Below, piece by piece: positions 8,730-17,283 of a stretch of 50,648 nt of DNA. A program made the translations under genes and the position numbers. Numbering within the stretch: the stretch's first letter is position 1; each line of letters starts with the position of its first letter. The notes beneath the pieces were generated by a model. The model had not been told where the DNA came from. It saw only the letters and a list, made by a program, of their open reading frames with translations, and did not search any database. Source of the DNA: Bacteroidales bacterium (lineage in GTDB: Bacteria; Bacteroidota; Bacteroidia; Bacteroidales; JACABE01); assembly GCA_023251515.1 (NCBI GenBank), contig JAHEYQ010000002.1:1-50648 (forward strand), written 5' to 3'.

Positions 8730-8852
8730 TTTTTTAATATTAAATGTATGTTTTAAAAAGCAAAGGTAGGTTCACATCTACATTAATGTGTTATATAATT
8801 AAAATGAGGAATTACATAATTCACAGTTTTAGAGATTAATATGATTGCATTC

Positions 8853-9992
8853 CTATTCTGATTTTATTCGCTTCTTTTTTATTGTCAAAATATGAGGCAT
8901 GGTATCACCTAATAGAAAACCCCAAGGTTTTAAGGCTTCAATATGATCAAAAATAAGTTTTACAATAGCAATTAGTGGTATCGACAGAAACATACCCGAA
9001 ATTCCCCATAAAGAATTGCCTGCAAATACAACTATAATTGAAAAAAGTGCATTAATTTTTACTTTTGAGGCTACTATTTTGGGAACAATTATATTATTGT
9101 CAATCAATTGAATAAAATAATACAATGCTAAAACATAAAGCGCATACCAAGGCGATGATTCAGTTGCCAATGCAACCATCATCGGTAAAGCTACGGCAAC
9201 CAAACCGCCAATATAAGGGATAAGGTTAAGCAATGCCCCTATTATGCCCAATAATATTGCATAATCTATTCCTAGGATCATAAGTGCAGCTATATCCAAA
9301 ACAGCTACAATTATTGCTTCAATAACCAATCCAAATAAATAGCGTTGAATTAAAGTTTTTACCTGAGTAACTATTTGTGCTACTTCTGTTTTGTTATAAG
9401 TACTGAAAAGCCTGTGAATAAATTCAATTATCAGAGGTTTGTAATATAAAATTATAAAAACGTAAACCGGTATTACAAACAGCACCATCAAACTGCCTCC
9501 CACAATCACGATAGTTTGTCCAATAGCAGCACTTCCTGTTTTGAGTAATTCGCTTTTGGTATGAATTATCCATTCCTGTATTTTTTGTGGTTTAATGTCG
9601 AAATAATCAGAAATCCAGGCAATCGATTGATTTAATATTAAAGTAAATTTATCTACCAATAAGGGCCATGAATCGCTGAACTTGCTCATTTGCGAAAACA
9701 GCAATCCACATAATGCAGCAATTAATATAAAGGTTAGAAACAGAGTTAATACAATGGCAATAACGCGATTAATTTTTATCTTCTCAAAAAAGCGAGCCAC
9801 CGGGCTTATTAAAATAGAAATAATAACTGCAAATACCAGAGGAACAATAATATCCTGTCCGATATAAAGCATACTGATAAATACATATATTCCAACTAAA
9901 ATCAGTGCAACTTTTGCATAAATTGGAAATTTAAGAATGCTTTTTAAATCAGTGCTTACAGAAGCTTTAGTTGTCTTCATTTTTGACAGCAT
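8853..9992 (-). CDS. AI-2E family transporter (PerM-like permease)
   Basis: The protein is 379 residues with about seven or eight membrane helices and a central amphipathic region (about 90-160), the usual AI-2E/PerM layout. The signature LGIIGALLNLIPYIGGLVA is present near residues 250-270, followed by DNNIIVPKIVASKVKINAL. The family includes the E. coli autoinducer-2 exporter TqsA, but many members have other or unknown substrates (some are sodium/proton antiporters), so the substrate here is open. The ATG at 9992 overlaps the upstream gene by 26 bp. A second ATG at 9980 would reduce the overlap to 14 bp and is equally plausible. The gene is last in the cassette starting at 11117. Confidence 0.9.
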   Translation of the reverse strand: MLSKMKTTKASVSTDLKSILKFPIYAKVALILVGIYVFISMLYIGQDIIVPLVFAVIISILISPVARFFEKIKINRVIAIVLTLFLTFILIAALCGLLFSQMSKFSDSWPLLVDKFTLILNQSIAWISDYFDIKPQKIQEWIIHTKSELLKTGSAAIGQTIVIVGGSLMVLFVIPVYVFIILYYKPLIIEFIHRLFSTYNKTEVAQIVTQVKTLIQRYLFGLVIEAIIVAVLDIAALMILGIDYAILLGIIGALLNLIPYIGGLVAVALPMMVALATESSPWYALYVLALYYFIQLIDNNIIVPKIVASKVKINALFSIIVVFAGNSLWGISGMFLSIPLIAIVKLIFDHIEALKPWGFLLGDTMPHILTIKKKRIKSE

Positions 9993-10383
9993 TATTAAAT
10001 CTGTCGCCCAATTTTGTTTTCAACATATTAAAGAATTGAGATCCCAAAGATTTAATTGTTTCCGGGTTTTTAGAAACCAAATTTGAGATTCCAAACATTA
10101 AAGCAGTTCCAAACATCTTTTTAATCGGGTTGTCAGAAGCACCTACAAATATTTTTTTTGAAATATATCCAGTTGTCAAACCAACAGCTGCATTAAGCAA
10201 ATTATCTTTTAATTCGCTCGAAGATGCAATATCCTGAATTGCATTTCTAATCAGATTAGCTGGTTTGAAACTTTCATACGTTAAAATAAATTGCTCTCTT
10301 AGCAATATACCTTCATAAGTACGCTTATTTTCCAATTCAATAATGGCTTCCATTAAACTTCTTTCTGAATTTATTTTTTGCAT
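9967..10383 (-). CDS. hypothetical protein of YtxH/holin cassette
   Basis: I do not recognise a named family for this 138-residue protein. An N-terminal helix (ERSLMEAIIELENKRTYEGI) is followed by a middle region with two weakly hydrophobic, glycine-containing stretches (LLNAAVGLTTGYISKKIFV and MFGTALMFGISNLV) and a charged tail. It could associate peripherally with the membrane. It overlaps the AI-2E gene downstream and lies 8 bp from the holin-like gene upstream, so translational coupling is likely. Similar small proteins occur beside YtxH and holin-like genes in Bacteroidota, which suggests a shared envelope-stress role. That role is inference. Confidence 0.75.
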   Translation of the reverse strand: MQKINSERSLMEAIIELENKRTYEGILLREQFILTYESFKPANLIRNAIQDIASSSELKDNLLNAAVGLTTGYISKKIFVGASDNPIKKMFGTALMFGISNLVSKNPETIKSLGSQFFNMLKTKLGDRFNNAVKNEDN

Positions 10384-10391
10384 GATCCTAT

Positions 10392-10733
10392 TTATTGAAG
10401 TGTCTGTTTGATAATTAAATTACTAATTGGTTTTTTTATCCATCTATGTAAAAAAAAATGCAATATCAGTGAAGCAATCAGATAAAATGCAGCGACTATA
10501 AAAAACCCATAATAGTCTTTACCGAGCAACTCTCCCAAAAACAAAGCTATACCAATATTTAAAACCAGCGCAAACAGCGAAATCATAATTATTACACTTA
10601 TGCGTACAATTAAAGAAGTTACAATAATTGTAGTAGTATGCAATAATTTGAGTTTTGAAAGCTCAAAAGTTGTAATTGTAAAAGTTTCAAGTCTTTGAAA
10701 TAAAGATTCAATCCTATCTGTTGGTGATTCCAT
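10392..10733 (-). CDS. phage holin family-like membrane protein
   Basis: I place the start at the ATG at 10731-10733 (MESPTDRIESLF), giving 113 residues. The longer frame to 10766 would need a TTG start. An amphipathic N-terminal helix (about 1-35) precedes two membrane spans (about 37-62 and 70-93) and a short basic cytoplasmic tail (HRWIKKPISNLI). This layout matches the Actinobacteriophage_holin_6/YqjE-like superfamily that accompanies YtxH and YqjD-type genes. Despite the family name these are usually chromosomal envelope-stress proteins, not lysis proteins. No phage genes are nearby. Confidence 0.75.
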   Translation of the reverse strand: MESPTDRIESLFQRLETFTITTFELSKLKLLHTTTIIVTSLIVRISVIIMISLFALVLNIGIALFLGELLGKDYYGFFIVAAFYLIASLILHFFLHRWIKKPISNLIIKQTLQ

Positions 10734-10838
10734 TTTTTTGATTTTTAGATATTTATAAAAGCACAAACAAAAAGCATTAACTTACAGCTATCATCCTGCA
10801 GTTGAGTGCTTTTTGTTAAATGTCATTATTTGTAGAAA

Positions 10839-11117
10839 TTAAATTACAGTATGATGTGATTCTGCTTCAGTCTCATCTGTTTTATGCATTGCTTTATCAG
10901 CCATATTCATAGCTTCTTCGCGCATAACTTCATACTTTTGAGTAATGCTTGCAATAAATTCATTAAATTTTTCTTCTAAATCATCTACATAATCATTACT
11001 TTTTTGTGCAATTTTTTTTCTGGTACAACATCCCTTATCGGGAGCGAATAGAATTCCTAAACCTGCACCAATAGCAGCACCTGCTAAAAGACCTAATATT
11101 ACTTTTCCTGAACTCAT
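10839..11117 (-). CDS. YtxH domain-containing protein
   Basis: The protein is 92 residues. A single N-terminal glycine-rich membrane segment (VILGLLAGAAIGAGLGILFAP) is followed by DKG and a charged, helical tail with hydrophobic residues spaced for a coiled coil. This is the YtxH pattern (general-stress proteins in Bacillus, abundant in Bacteroidota). The CC pair right after the membrane segment (GCCTRKK) is unusual; the family more often has GxxTRKK. It is the first gene of the four-gene cassette running to 8853. On the minus strand a TAnnTTTG-type -7 box lies at 11156-11163 (caaaagta on the plus strand), about 40 bp upstream of the start. Confidence 0.88.
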   Translation of the reverse strand: MSSGKVILGLLAGAAIGAGLGILFAPDKGCCTRKKIAQKSNDYVDDLEEKFNEFIASITQKYEVMREEAMNMADKAMHKTDETEAESHHTVI

Positions 11118-11306
11118 GATTAATATTTTAAAATGTAATTATTATTTGAATAGTACAAAAGTAGCTTGCAACAGCTTGTATATTATTACAAAATTTCAGG
11201 AAAAAATTGCATCATTTACTGTTTAATTTTCAAATTGTTGTAGTTTAATTAAGTAAAATTTAATATAAGTAACGGAATGTAAAATATTCAGCTAAATAAA
11301 AAAAGC

Positions 11307-11359
11307 CCGAAGTCTGAATCATTCTAAGAACAATTTAAACTCCGGACTTCAGACTTTGG
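11307..11359. terminator. inverted repeat, possible terminator
   Basis: ccgaagtctgaa at 11307-11318 is nearly complementary to ttcagactttgg at 11348-11359 (11 of 12 pairs), with a loop of 29 bases. A run of A's lies to the left, so on the minus strand the stem is followed by a T-rich stretch. It could end the transcript of the small gene at 11451-11579. The loop is long for an intrinsic terminator, so this call is weak. Confidence 0.35.
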
Positions 11360-11450
11360 ACGTTTTCATTAAATTTGTAGTAAAACCGTTAATCTATATG
11401 AATTACTCATTATAACTGATTTTTACTGAATGTAAAAGTCTGATTTAAAA

Positions 11451-11579
11451 TTATAATACTCTTTCACTTACTCTATTCTTTTCAATACGTTTTGCTACTT
11501 TTGCAGCACGTTTTTCTTTCAGGTTCATTGTTGCTTCCTTTTTACCTGATTTTTCTTTTCCTTCTTTTTCTTTTGACAT
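11451..11579 (-). CDS. 42-residue lysine-rich small protein
   Basis: An ATG at 11577-11579 opens a frame ending in TAA at 11451-11453. The product starts MSKEKEGKEKSGKKEATMNL, continues KEKRAAKVAKRIEKNRVSER and ends VL. Nearly half the residues are Lys, Arg or Glu, with no hydrophobic core, so it is probably disordered or binds nucleic acid. A -7 box in the right orientation (TACCTTTG on the minus strand, 11604-11611) sits about 25 bp upstream of the start, where a short-leader transcript would begin. Small basic proteins of this style are common in Bacteroidota, but I know no function. It lies upstream of the YtxH cassette on the same strand. Confidence 0.6.
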   Translation of the reverse strand: MSKEKEGKEKSGKKEATMNLKEKRAAKVAKRIEKNRVSERVL

Positions 11580-11603
11580 TTTGTTTGTATTAAACTTAAA
11601 GTA

Positions 11604-11611
11604 CAAAGGTA
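11604..11611 (-). promoter_or_regulatory. -7 promoter element for the 42-residue protein gene
   Basis: caaaggta on the plus strand reads TACCTTTG on the minus strand and fits the Bacteroidota -7 consensus TAnnTTTG. A partner TTTG (caaa at 11627-11630) is only 15 bp away, shorter than the usual 19-21, so only the -7 box is supported. From 11580 to 11933 I see nothing else beyond this element. Confidence 0.45.
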
Positions 11612-11933
11612 TATCAGCAAGCATCGCAAATTATTACACTATTTCTAAAAATATTTATATTATTCACACATTTTCAAGCATTAAAATATAAGCAATATTA
11701 AATACTAGCTGTTTTGCGCTGAATAATCAGAAGATTCTAATCCACTTTAACATAAAATCTTAAAAATAACAAAATCAGATTGGCAGAAGTAAATATCTAA
11801 AAAACAAAATTTATTAATTAAAAATACTGAATATCCGGATATTAATGTTTATAATTTTTGATTCTGCTTTATGCTTTTGTGTAAATTGAATGAGTAAGAT
11901 AAATATTAACCAGAAGAGTTTAATTTACATAAG

Positions 11934-12166
11934 CCCAAATATTATTGGGGGTTATGAAATTTGAGTCCTACGGACAGTTTTGTCGCAATATTAATTTTTT
12001 CACATTGTTTTTAAACAGAACTTAATTTTTCAAAGAACATATAAAACAGATTGTTTTAAAGCTTATTTCAAAAAGTTCTGTTTAAACATTTTGTAGAAAA
12101 AACAACAAATGAACTTAAAGACAGTCCATTGGACTGAATATGAATAACCCCCAATTCAATTGGGGG
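11934..12166. mobile_element. MITE-like element with nested palindromes
   Basis: The left end has cccaa...ttggg (11934-11949), gttat, then gtcctacggac (11965-11975). The right end, read in reverse complement, has the perfect 19-base palindrome cccccaattcaattggggg (12148-12166), gttat, then the palindromic cagtccattggactg (12123-12137). The ends are therefore imperfect inverted copies in the same order over about 45 bp. Inside, tttaaacagaactt (12010-12023) pairs perfectly with aagttctgtttaaa (12073-12086). No reading frame is present. The layout fits a non-autonomous transposon or REP-type array about 230 bp long. Confidence 0.65.
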
Positions 12167-12184
12167 ATGATAATCAATGATACC

Positions 12185-12224
12185 TCAACCCTTTAGGGTT
12201 GAATAATATTTATTACTATTCAAC
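12185..12224. repeat. short palindromes adjoining the MITE-like element
   Basis: tcaaccctttagggttga at 12185-12202 is a near-perfect palindrome (two-base centre). Its right half, gttgaata at 12198-12205, also pairs with tattcaac at 12217-12224, so two alternative hairpins compete. This repeat style resembles the neighbouring element and is probably another REP-like unit. The remaining bases to 12450 are AT-rich upstream DNA of the deiminase gene. Confidence 0.5.
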
Positions 12225-12450
12225 ACAAAAGGCATGCTTTCATTTTCATCTCACCAATAAATAGTGGGGTATTTAAATCGAAGTTTTCGAGTTATATTAA
12301 GTAAATAAAATACCTGCCATTAAAGCCATACTATTATAAAACAGAACCATGCAAAATATTATCATAATTATTCTTCGAAAAAAAGAATAATAAATACTAT
12401 CTTCATTAAAATTATTAATTTTACAAGCAATTTCAATATCAATTTTTTGT

Positions 12451-14247
12451 ATGAAAAACAATATATTAATTAAAGGATTTGTTGCATTAATTTGCATCTT
12501 TATAACTACAAATCAATTATTTGCACAATTTTTACCTAAGGGATTAACTCCTGAAGAAAAATCAATTATGAAAGATTATTATTTTAATAATCAAAATAAT
12601 ACTAAAGGATTTCATTATCCGCCTGTATCTAAGGTTCGTTCGGCTGCTGAATGGGAAGAAATTGACGGGCTGATAATTACATGGACATCTTACACCAGTG
12701 TACTAACTCAGATTGTAAAGAAATCCGTTAACGAATGTAAAGTTTATATTGTTTGCAGCGATTCTAATTCTGTAAAAGGGATATTAAATAATTCGGGCGT
12801 TTATTCTAACAATATCAAATATGTAATTGCACCATACAACAGTGTTTGGGTGAGAGATTACGCTGCCAACAATGTATATACCAACGAAGTAGATTCTTTA
12901 TTATTGGTTGATTGGACTTACAATCGCCCACGCCCTAAAGATGATACACTTGCCCGTACTATGGCAAAAATAACAGGATTACCTTTGTATGAAATGAATC
13001 AGGTGCCCAATAAATATGTGGCTACCGGTGGAAATTATATGAGCGATGGTTTGGGAACTGCATTTTCTTCAAAACTTATTTTAGACGAAAATGCACCAAA
13101 TGGTGGCTATAATCAGAATCTTACAGAAACTGATATTGACTCACTTACCAAAAAATATCTGGGAATAAAAAAATATATAAAATTCGACAATTTACCTTAC
13201 GATGGCATTCATCATATTGATATGCATATGAAACTACTGGATGAAGAAACGATTCTGGTAGGACAATATCCGATGGGGGCAGCTGATGGACCGCAAATTG
13301 AAGCAAATCTGCAATATTTACTGGCTAATCACAATTCTGTATTTGGAACACCATACAAAATTATCAGAATACCAATGCCACCACAGGCTTCAAACGGAAG
13401 TTATCCTCCAAATGGTGATTATCTGACTTATACAAACGGAGTTTTTGTTAACAAAACCTTCCTCTATCCTACTTATTATACTCAATATGATACTATTGCA
13501 CAACGCATTTATGAAGAAGCACTTCCCGGCTATAATGTAGTTGGAATTAATTGTAATTCAACGATACCTGCAAGTGGTGCCATTCATTGCATAACTCATT
13601 GTATAGCATCAAGCGATCCTTTGCTTATTGTTCATCAAGCTGTAAAAGATACAACAATAAGCAATTTTGCCCAGCCTTATATTGAAATAAAAGCATATAT
13701 AAAACATCGTTCGGGTATTCAAAAGGCAATGATGTTTTATAAAAATCTGAACATGACAAACTATGATTCAATCGTAATGCAAGCAGTACCAGGTCAGGCT
13801 GATTATTATTCAGCAAATTTACCTTACATTATTCCAGTTATTAAGGGTATCTACCTCCCTTATGAATATTATATAAAAGCAATATCAAATACTGGTAAAA
13901 TTCAGCAAAGACCTATAACTGCACCAAACGGTTCTTTCAAATTTACAATAAATACACCAGGAAAGGTTGATGAGATTTCAGATACAAAAGCAATTATTCT
14001 TGGCAATATTTATCCTAATCCTGCATCAGCAATTAGCTGTATTCCTGTCGAAAGCAATTATTATACGGAGATTAAAATCAGTTTGCATGATATGATTGGT
14101 AAAGAAATTTGTCAGGTATTTAATGGAGAAATACAAAAGGGAAAGAAAAACTTTTTTATAAATGCAACTGATTTTGCAAAAGGAATATATTTCATCAAAT
14201 TACAAAGCAAAAACGAAATTAAAATTCAGAAATTAATCATTAAATAA
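12451..14247 (+). CDS. secreted peptidylarginine deiminase-like protein with T9SS type A sorting domain
   Basis: The protein is 598 residues. A signal peptide probably ends at A25 with Q26 as the mature first residue. The catalytic part is an agmatine/peptidylarginine deiminase fold with the expected residues: Asp136 in VWVRDY, His255 and Asp257 in HHIDMHMKLL, Asn329 in LTYTNGVFV, and Cys380 in SGAIHCITHC. This is the order seen in Porphyromonas gingivalis PPAD. About residues 405-500 form an Ig-like domain. Residues 518-598 (NIYPNPAS to KIQKLIIK) are a type A T9SS sorting domain, so the enzyme should be surface-attached or secreted. The substrate could be C-terminal arginine of peptides, as in PPAD, or a small guanidine compound; sequence alone does not decide. 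It lies 13 bp from mgsA. Confidence 0.88.
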   Translation: MKNNILIKGFVALICIFITTNQLFAQFLPKGLTPEEKSIMKDYYFNNQNNTKGFHYPPVSKVRSAAEWEEIDGLIITWTSYTSVLTQIVKKSVNECKVYIVCSDSNSVKGILNNSGVYSNNIKYVIAPYNSVWVRDYAANNVYTNEVDSLLLVDWTYNRPRPKDDTLARTMAKITGLPLYEMNQVPNKYVATGGNYMSDGLGTAFSSKLILDENAPNGGYNQNLTETDIDSLTKKYLGIKKYIKFDNLPYDGIHHIDMHMKLLDEETILVGQYPMGAADGPQIEANLQYLLANHNSVFGTPYKIIRIPMPPQASNGSYPPNGDYLTYTNGVFVNKTFLYPTYYTQYDTIAQRIYEEALPGYNVVGINCNSTIPASGAIHCITHCIASSDPLLIVHQAVKDTTISNFAQPYIEIKAYIKHRSGIQKAMMFYKNLNMTNYDSIVMQAVPGQADYYSANLPYIIPVIKGIYLPYEYYIKAISNTGKIQQRPITAPNGSFKFTINTPGKVDEISDTKAIILGNIYPNPASAISCIPVESNYYTEIKISLHDMIGKEICQVFNGEIQKGKKNFFINATDFAKGIYFIKLQSKNEIKIQKLIIK

Positions 14248-14260
14248 AAAAATAACGGGA

Positions 14261-14728
14261 ATGAAACTTCAGAAAAGAATCGGACTTGTAGCACACGACA
14301 ATCGGAAAAAAGATTTAATGGAATGGGTGGGATGGAATCACGAAATCCTGTCGAAACACAAACTGATATGCACTGGTACAACTGGTAAACTGGTTGAAGA
14401 AACACTTTTGAAGCATCAGAAAAAAACAAACAAAACACAAATAGATATTACCCGATTAAAATCAGGACCTTTGGGCGGCGACCAACAATTAGGAGCATTG
14501 ATTGCAGAAGGAGGAATTGATTTGCTGATTTTCTTCTGGGATCCGATGCAAGCCCAACCTCATGATGTTGATGTTAAGGCTTTGCTCAGAATTACTGTAC
14601 TTTACAATATTCCAACTGCTTGTAACCGCTCTTCAGCTGATTTTCTGATTTCGTCACCTCTGCTGATGGAAGAATATGAACCAATAATCAAAGATTATTC
14701 TTCATATATCAACAGATCAGTCGAATAG
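14261..14728 (+). CDS. mgsA: methylglyoxal synthase
   Basis: This 155-residue enzyme converts dihydroxyacetone phosphate to methylglyoxal and phosphate in the cytoplasm, a bypass of lower glycolysis used under sugar-phosphate stress. Matches to the E. coli enzyme are clear: VAHD with His12, the phosphate-binding CTGTTGKLV, the catalytic Asp74 in GPLGGDQQLGALIAEG, FFWDPM, and His101 in PHDVDVKALLR. Length is normal for the family. It may be cotranscribed with the deiminase gene ending 13 bp upstream, though no functional link is known. The next gene converges from the other strand only 3 bp away. Confidence 0.96.
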   Translation: MKLQKRIGLVAHDNRKKDLMEWVGWNHEILSKHKLICTGTTGKLVEETLLKHQKKTNKTQIDITRLKSGPLGGDQQLGALIAEGGIDLLIFFWDPMQAQPHDVDVKALLRITVLYNIPTACNRSSADFLISSPLLMEEYEPIIKDYSSYINRSVE

Positions 14729-14731
14729 AGA

Positions 14732-15727
14732 CTATTCTTCCATAAAAGCAACTGTAAGTATGGTATTTGCAACAACAGTCATAGTAGATTTGTCAATATT
14801 CGACATATCATCCTTCATGGTATGCCAATAAGGAAAAAATCCTGAAACAGTAGTCGGGTCGTGATGAACAATATCAATAGTTGGTATTTTCGCTATTTTA
14901 TTGATATATAAATGATCGTCAATTAAACCCCCTGTTTTTTCGGTTGAGAAATAACTACCATAACCCAGATTAGCAGCAATATCCCACACCATTTTCATAA
15001 TATTTGGAGCATAATACATGGAGGTGTTTTCCATTGTAAATACCGCATTTTTTGCAGCAACCATATCGAGCAAAATTCCATATTTAGCCATATAAGCAGG
15101 CTTATGCGAATTTTTAGCCCAATATTGAGAACCTAAACACCAAGCATCTTCAATCTGACTGCTTTCTCCTTTTGGTTCGCCATAATCTTCCAAATCAAAT
15201 AAAACCAAATCGACACCTGCTTTTGGAGCCTGAGTACTGAATAAACGGGCTAATTCCATCAGAATACCTACACCAGCAGCTCCATCATTAGCTCCCGGTA
15301 TTGGTTTACGATGGTTTTTGGAATCCGGATCATAATCGGCATAAGGACGTGAATCCCAATGGGCTGCAAAGAAAATCCGATTGTTTGATTCTGGATTAAA
15401 AGATGCTATAATATTCTTCCCTTTCAGCAATTCACCATTCCAAGCATTCGATTGAAATTCTTGTATGATTACATCTTTAGAAAATCTTTTAAAAAAATTT
15501 GCAAGATATGTTGCACATTGCTCGTGTGCTTTGGTATTTGGAACACGTGGTCCGAAACTCAACTGTTTTTCAGTAAAATAATAAGCTGAATCCGCATTAA
15601 AAACCGGAATCTCCACTTTTTTAAATACTTCTTTTTCAGATTGATTATCTGTATTTTGCTGATTCTTTTGTTTGCATGAAACAATAATAAATATTGCAGC
15701 AATGAAAATAAATATTTTCTTTGTCAT
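14732..15727 (-). CDS. M28-family lipoprotein, probable glutaminyl-peptide cyclotransferase
   Basis: I chose the ATG at 15725-15727 (331 residues). The upstream ATG at 15748 would overlap cysS and spoil the signal peptide. MTKKIFIFIAAIFIIVSCK is a lipoprotein signal with lipobox Cys18. The M28/glutaminyl cyclase zinc ligands are Asp148 in GANDGAAGV, Glu180 in DLEDYGE and His302 in FPYWHT; one zinc with these three ligands is typical of glutaminyl cyclases. These enzymes turn N-terminal Gln into pyroglutamate, and in Bacteroidota they modify proteins exposed after signal peptide removal. The many +1 Gln sites in this window fit that role. An aminopeptidase is the alternative. It lies 5 bp from the end of cysS, likely in one transcript. 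Confidence 0.85.
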   Translation of the reverse strand: MTKKIFIFIAAIFIIVSCKQKNQQNTDNQSEKEVFKKVEIPVFNADSAYYFTEKQLSFGPRVPNTKAHEQCATYLANFFKRFSKDVIIQEFQSNAWNGELLKGKNIIASFNPESNNRIFFAAHWDSRPYADYDPDSKNHRKPIPGANDGAAGVGILMELARLFSTQAPKAGVDLVLFDLEDYGEPKGESSQIEDAWCLGSQYWAKNSHKPAYMAKYGILLDMVAAKNAVFTMENTSMYYAPNIMKMVWDIAANLGYGSYFSTEKTGGLIDDHLYINKIAKIPTIDIVHHDPTTVSGFFPYWHTMKDDMSNIDKSTMTVVANTILTVAFMEE

Positions 15728-15732
15728 TCTTT

Positions 15733-17199
15733 TTATTCTATTGACCATGAACTACCTTCTTTACCATCTTTCACAACAATTCCCAGCTTAATCAGTTCAT
15801 CGCGGATTTTGTCGGAAGTTGCATAATCTTTATTCGCTTTAGCTTGCTGGCGCTGATTTAAAATCATTTGCATCAAACCATCAAGTATTTCTGAATTTGA
15901 ATCTTCAACTTCACTTTTCAAACCAAGTATTTCTAATATAAAAGTTTGAAAAAGATTGGTAAGTAGTTCCAAATCAGCAGCAGTTAAAGTTTCTTTTTTA
16001 TCATTTACAGCATTAATTATTCTTAAACCTTCAAACAAATTAGCAATTACAATCGGACTGTTAAAATCATCATTCATAGCTTCATAGCAATTGTCCGTCA
16101 ATTTCTTTATATCACTTACAGAAGTATTTGAAGATTTTAAAGATTTCAAAGTATCGACACCTTGCAACAGTCTTTTCATGCCTTTTTCGGCAGCCTGCAA
16201 AGCTTCGTTTGAAAAATCAAGTGTGCTGCGATAATGAGCCTGAAGTATAAAAAATCTAATCGTCATCGGGCTATAAGCTTTCTCCAGTGATGCATGTTTC
16301 CCCTCAAAAAACTCATTGAGTGTAATAAAGTTACCTAATGATTTGCCCATTTTCTGCCCGTTGATGGTAATCATATTGTTATGCATCCAGTATTTGCAGG
16401 GTTCATTCCCGTTAGCTACCTGACTTTGTGCAATTTCCGATTCGTGATGGGGAAAAAGTAAATCCATTCCACCACCATGAATATCAAATTTTTCGCCCAG
16501 ATATTTGGCACTCATTGCAGAACATTCCATGTGCCATCCGGGGAAACCATCACTCCAAGGTGAGGGCCAACGCATAATATGCTCAGGTTGAGCTTTTTTC
16601 CATAATGCAAAATCGGATGAATTTCTTTTTTCATCCTGACCTTCCAATACACGGGTATTCGACAATAAATCATCTAATACTCTGCCCGATAATTTGCCAT
16701 ATTGATAAGAATCATTATATTTTTTTACATCAAAATAAATAGAACCATTTGATTCATAAGCAAATCCTTTTTCAAGAATTTTTCTTACCATTTCTATTTG
16801 CTCAATAATGTGCCCTGATGCTCTGGGCTCAATGGAAGGACGGTTTACATTCAACTGATCCATATTTTTATGGTAGCGATCGGTAAAATATTGTACAACT
16901 TCCATTGGTTCGAGTTGCTCTAAACGGGCTTTTTTAGCAATTTTATCTTCACCTTCATCAGCATCGTTTTCAAGATGACCAACATCAGTAATATTTCTAA
17001 CATATCGAACTTTATATCCCAAATGCTTCAAATATCTGAACACCAAATCAAACGTAATTGCCGGACGGGCATGTCCCAAATGACCATCACCATAAACAGT
17101 TGGTCCGCAAACATATAAACCTACAAATGGAGGATTGATGGGCTCAAAAATTTCTTTTTTTCGAGATATTGTATTGTAAATTTGCAATGTATTTTCCAT
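15733..17199 (-). CDS. cysS: cysteinyl-tRNA synthetase
   Basis: I use the ATG at 17197-17199 ([10 protein letters not shown], 488 residues); extension to 17226 would need a TTG start. This class I synthetase charges tRNA-Cys. Visible signatures are the HIGH-type HLGH at 40-43, the KMSKS-type KMGKS at 283-287, and zinc ligands Cys31 ([12 protein letters not shown]), Cys226 ([10 protein letters not shown]), His251 and Glu255 ([10 protein letters not shown]). The C-terminal anticodon-binding region ends [19 protein letters not shown], normal for the family. Length is full and nothing is missing. Confidence 0.97.
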   Translation of the reverse strand: MENTLQIYNTISRKKEIFEPINPPFVGLYVCGPTVYGDGHLGHARPAITFDLVFRYLKHLGYKVRYVRNITDVGHLENDADEGEDKIAKKARLEQLEPMEVVQYFTDRYHKNMDQLNVNRPSIEPRASGHIIEQIEMVRKILEKGFAYESNGSIYFDVKKYNDSYQYGKLSGRVLDDLLSNTRVLEGQDEKRNSSDFALWKKAQPEHIMRWPSPWSDGFPGWHMECSAMSAKYLGEKFDIHGGGMDLLFPHHESEIAQSQVANGNEPCKYWMHNNMITINGQKMGKSLGNFITLNEFFEGKHASLEKAYSPMTIRFFILQAHYRSTLDFSNEALQAAEKGMKRLLQGVDTLKSLKSSNTSVSDIKKLTDNCYEAMNDDFNSPIVIANLFEGLRIINAVNDKKETLTAADLELLTNLFQTFILEILGLKSEVEDSNSEILDGLMQMILNQRQQAKANKDYATSDKIRDELIKLGIVVKDGKEGSSWSIE

Positions 17200-17283
17200 A
17201 GAATGTATTTTCAAAACCGGATGCAAAATTACAGAAATTATTGAAATGGAGAGAATCTTGCAACAAGTAAGATTAAAAATACT

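Noticed and set aside
10392..10733. prophage lysis gene
   Set aside because: The holin-like family name is misleading. The gene sits in a YtxH stress cassette, and no endolysin, capsid or integrase gene is nearby.
12297..12497. 66-codon minus-strand frame overlapping the deiminase start
   Set aside because: It is hydrophobic only because it is antisense to the signal peptide and lies in AT-rich DNA. There is no promoter or motif.
15728..15748. upstream ATG start for the M28 lipoprotein
   Set aside because: It overlaps cysS and places charged residues before the signal peptide. The ATG at 15727 gives a clean lipoprotein signal.
17200..17226. upstream start for cysS
   Set aside because: It would need TTG and adds nine residues not seen in the family. 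The ATG at 17199 matches the normal CysRS start.
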